In this document: positions 63,813 to 64,000 of the stretch, piece after piece
How positions within the stretch are numbered: position 1 is the stretch's first letter
Layout: every line of letters begins with the position of its first letter
Source of the DNA: Paenibacillus oralis
Lineage (GTDB): Bacteria; Bacillota; Bacilli; Paenibacillales; Paenibacillaceae
Reading direction: 5' to 3'
NCBI RefSeq assembly: GCF_003863965.1
Contig: NZ_RRCN01000002.1
Location: forward strand, 374,569-438,568
DNA length: 64,000 bases
Notes under the pieces: model-generated
What the model was told of the DNA's origin: nothing
What the model saw: the letters and a program-made list of their open reading frames with translations, nothing else
Database searches by the model: none
Translations under genes and position numbers: made by a program

Positions 63813-64000
63813 TTAGACTATCTGTAGTTTTTTGACTGCAGCTTGAAAGGCTTCTTCGTATAGATCAATGAGTTTCGCAATTACAACTGTGAATACATCC
63901 TGATTTCCATATTTCTCTTCAATATCACTCAACTCTGAAGCAGATGGTGAGAAGTATTCGTACATTTGAACAATATCTGATTCATGAATGCCTTTAAAAT
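63813..64000 (-). CDS. Partial unknown gene at the window end (3' part)
   Basis: On the minus strand, the frame entering at 64000 reads FKGIHESDIVQMYEYFSPSA.., EEKYGNQDVFTVVIAKLIDL.. and ..EEAFQAAVKKLQIV, ending at TAA (63813-63815). This is 61 visible codons; the 5' part is outside the window. It is acidic and helical. Family unknown. Confidence 0.65.
   Translation of the reverse strand, partial: FKGIHESDIVQMYEYFSPSASELSDIEEKYGNQDVFTVVIAKLIDLYEEAFQAAVKKLQIV

Noticed and set aside
1..64000. A conjugative relaxase, rRNA or tRNA genes.
   Set aside because: I looked for relaxase motifs (HxH with Tyr), long conserved rRNA segments and tRNA cloverleafs and saw none.

Overview
This window looks like part of a large low-copy plasmid, or plasmid-like element, of a spore-forming Gram-positive bacterium. 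Paenibacillus or a close relative is the best guess. The reasons are strong GGAGG-type ribosome binding sites with many GTG and TTG starts, a secreted SLH-domain protein, a copper-amine-oxidase-N-like secreted protein, a DUF5052-type lipoprotein and a TubZ/TubR partition system. I see no rRNA, tRNA or CRISPR array, and no relaxase.

Region 1 (1-9.5 kb, minus strand) holds secreted and surface proteins: a 1,096-aa secreted protein, a broken paralogue of it, an SLH protein and a CuAO-N-like protein. Region 2 (9.6-20.5 kb, minus strand) is one operon for a Tad/Flp-like pilus or secretion machine. It encodes an XRE regulator, a CpaE-like protein with a C-terminal membrane anchor, a CpaB/SAF-like protein, two more MinD/ParA-like proteins, a TadA ATPase with an N-terminal membrane segment, a fused TadB/TadC-like membrane protein, two pilin-like proteins and two further exported proteins. 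Regions 1 and 2 are served by three good sigma-A promoters. Each is followed at once by a similar terminator-like hairpin, so shared attenuation control is likely.

Region 3 (20.6-29.2 kb) is the maintenance core. It contains ParA with a ribbon-helix-helix-like partner facing TubZ/TubR (two partition systems back to back), a TubR-site-like iteron cluster, an inverted GAGAA array, a replication-relaxation family protein, and about 2.2 kb of AT-rich DNA. That AT-rich DNA carries five ~198-bp tandem repeats and about 20 copies of an ACTGAAYATA motif, and is a candidate origin. The same motif lies just downstream of two of the pilus and surface promoters.

Region 4 (29.2-64 kb) is accessory. It has many small unknown proteins with good ribosome binding sites, an unknown three-gene operon (37.9-40.6 kb), an IS630-family element, a DUF429-like protein, an orphan protein with a ParB-type GNHR motif, a zinc-ribbon/DUF2325-like protein, a DUF3990-like ADP-ribosyltransferase-fold protein with an overlapping partner, and a YkgJ-like cysteine-cluster protein. 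Four short operons start with the same structured leader: a small hairpin, a long hairpin with covarying stem and U tract, then CCWACAAMC. This is the most interesting candidate for a new element in the window. GC-richer stretches are a graveyard of fragments, including alpha-galactosidase and quinone oxidoreductase remnants, and several plasmid genes carry in-frame stops or frameshifts.

All assignments come from reading the sequence and from remembered family features; no database search was run.
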